In this document: positions 63,704-64,000 of the stretch, piece after piece | Position numbering within the stretch: position 1 is the first letter of the stretch | How the letters are laid out: every line of letters begins with the position of its first letter | NCBI RefSeq assembly: GCF_016888135.1 | Contig: NZ_JACSWB010000278.1 | Location: forward strand, 1-64,000 | Direction: 5' to 3' | Source: Leptolyngbya sp. CCY15150 | GTDB taxonomy: Bacteria; Cyanobacteriota; Cyanobacteriia; RECH01 | DNA: 64,000 nt | Translations under genes and position numbers: made by a program | The notes under the pieces: generated by a model | What the model saw: only the letters and a program-made list of their open reading frames with translations | Told to the model about the DNA's origin: nothing | The model's database searches: none

Positions 63704-64000
63704 TTAACGGTTACGGGGCGATCGCGTCCGGCGACGGGGGGATGGATAGCGGAGCCGCCGCCAGGCCAGTTGACCCACGGCCAGGAGCGATAAAATCTGC
63801 TGCAATCGAGCCACCTGCTGGTTCAGCCGTTCATAACTTTGCCGCAGTTGGTAGGAGCCTTTCTGTGCCGTGATGATCGCCTCCGGTGCTCCATGCAAAA
63901 CATCATGGGTGCTTTGCTCTGCCGACAGGAGCGCATCGGCTACATTGGCCAAGGTGCGCCGCAGGCTCCAAACGTGCCAGGTGATATACCAACAGATGGC
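63704..64000 (-). CDS. Partial membrane protein, start beyond window edge
   Basis: The reading frame is open to the end of the window (64000), so the 5' part is missing; a TTG at 63952 is not a convincing start because the preceding codons (ICWYITWHVWSLRR, a hydrophobic stretch) continue a likely membrane helix. Visible region: about 99 codons, with LANVADALLSAEQSTHDVLHGAPEAI, a helical part (YERLNQQVARLQQILSLLAVGQ) and a basic tail (RRRTRSPRNR). Related in style to the DUF948/YtxH genes before it. Function unknown. Confidence 0.6.
   Translation of the reverse strand, partial: AICWYITWHVWSLRRTLANVADALLSAEQSTHDVLHGAPEAIITAQKGSYQLRQSYERLNQQVARLQQILSLLAVGQLAWRRLRYPSPRRRTRSPRNR

Noticed and set aside
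1-64000. HIP1 octamers as regulatory sites
   Set aside because: GCGATCGC is spread through genes and gaps alike, as in most HIP1-rich cyanobacteria, so individual sites carry no specific meaning here.

Overview
The window is chromosomal DNA of a cyanobacterium. It is dense in the HIP1 octamer GCGATCGC and carries petG, a CytM-like cytochrome c, a RuBisCO activase with an RbcS-like tail, a tmRNA with the cyanobacterial tag ANNIVPFARKAAPVAA, and several cyanobacteria-type hypothetical proteins. Base composition is moderately GC-rich except for AT-rich patches at about 8.4-11.9 kb and 26.4-27.6 kb. No insertion sequence, prophage, CRISPR array or rRNA was recognised. The only tRNA found is tRNA-Gln(TTG).

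Layout. 0-8.1 kb: a 2OG-Fe(II) oxygenase, a large Ser/Thr kinase with WD40 propellers, two small hypotheticals, tRNA-Gln, a GH57 enzyme and a four-cysteine small protein. 8.4-16.0 kb: a cluster of six sulfotransferase-like open reading frames, one fused to a GT25 glycosyltransferase, plus a separate glycosyltransferase-like gene. It is followed by an ABC-exporter-like protein whose ATPase motifs are lost; together these suggest sulfation of a surface glycan. 18.1-30.5 kb: a sugar ABC permease, asnS, a GNAT enzyme, hypotheticals, a subtilisin-like protease, two AT-rich small genes of possible winged-helix type, a TerB/Mo-nitrogenase-C-like protein, a GT4 glycosyltransferase and a DUF2267 protein.

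30.8-38.8 kb is the most unusual part. Two PIN-domain toxin-antitoxin pairs flank a co-oriented minus-strand set: response regulator, sensor kinase, a secreted OB-fold-like protein, an RTX protein carrying (Gly-Asp)10, a short Sec-exported protein ending in (Gly-Asp)17, and an 831-residue protein whose C-terminus is an aspartyl/asparaginyl beta-hydroxylase-like domain. I propose that the hydroxylase acts on the aspartates of the Gly-Asp repeats and that the two-component system controls the set. A nine-base box GGTAAGAAA upstream of both the OB-fold gene and the RTX gene supports shared control. The function (metal or calcium binding at the cell surface) is inference.

38.9-64 kb is more ordinary: a CCG-domain protein of the SdhE/HdrB type, a lipoprotein, a GH116 glucosidase, small exported proteins, rca, an uninterrupted dnaE without the split intein typical of many cyanobacteria, a kinase-like protein lacking catalytic residues, an ABC peptide-binding protein, cytM-like, petG, rsmD, a DUF92 protein, sdhA, a pseudouridine synthase, ssrA, a DUF1499 protein, and membrane/YtxH/DUF948-type small proteins. 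A dispersed repeat built on 14-base tandem units occurs three times (16.0, 45.2 and 61.2 kb), always in intergenic DNA.
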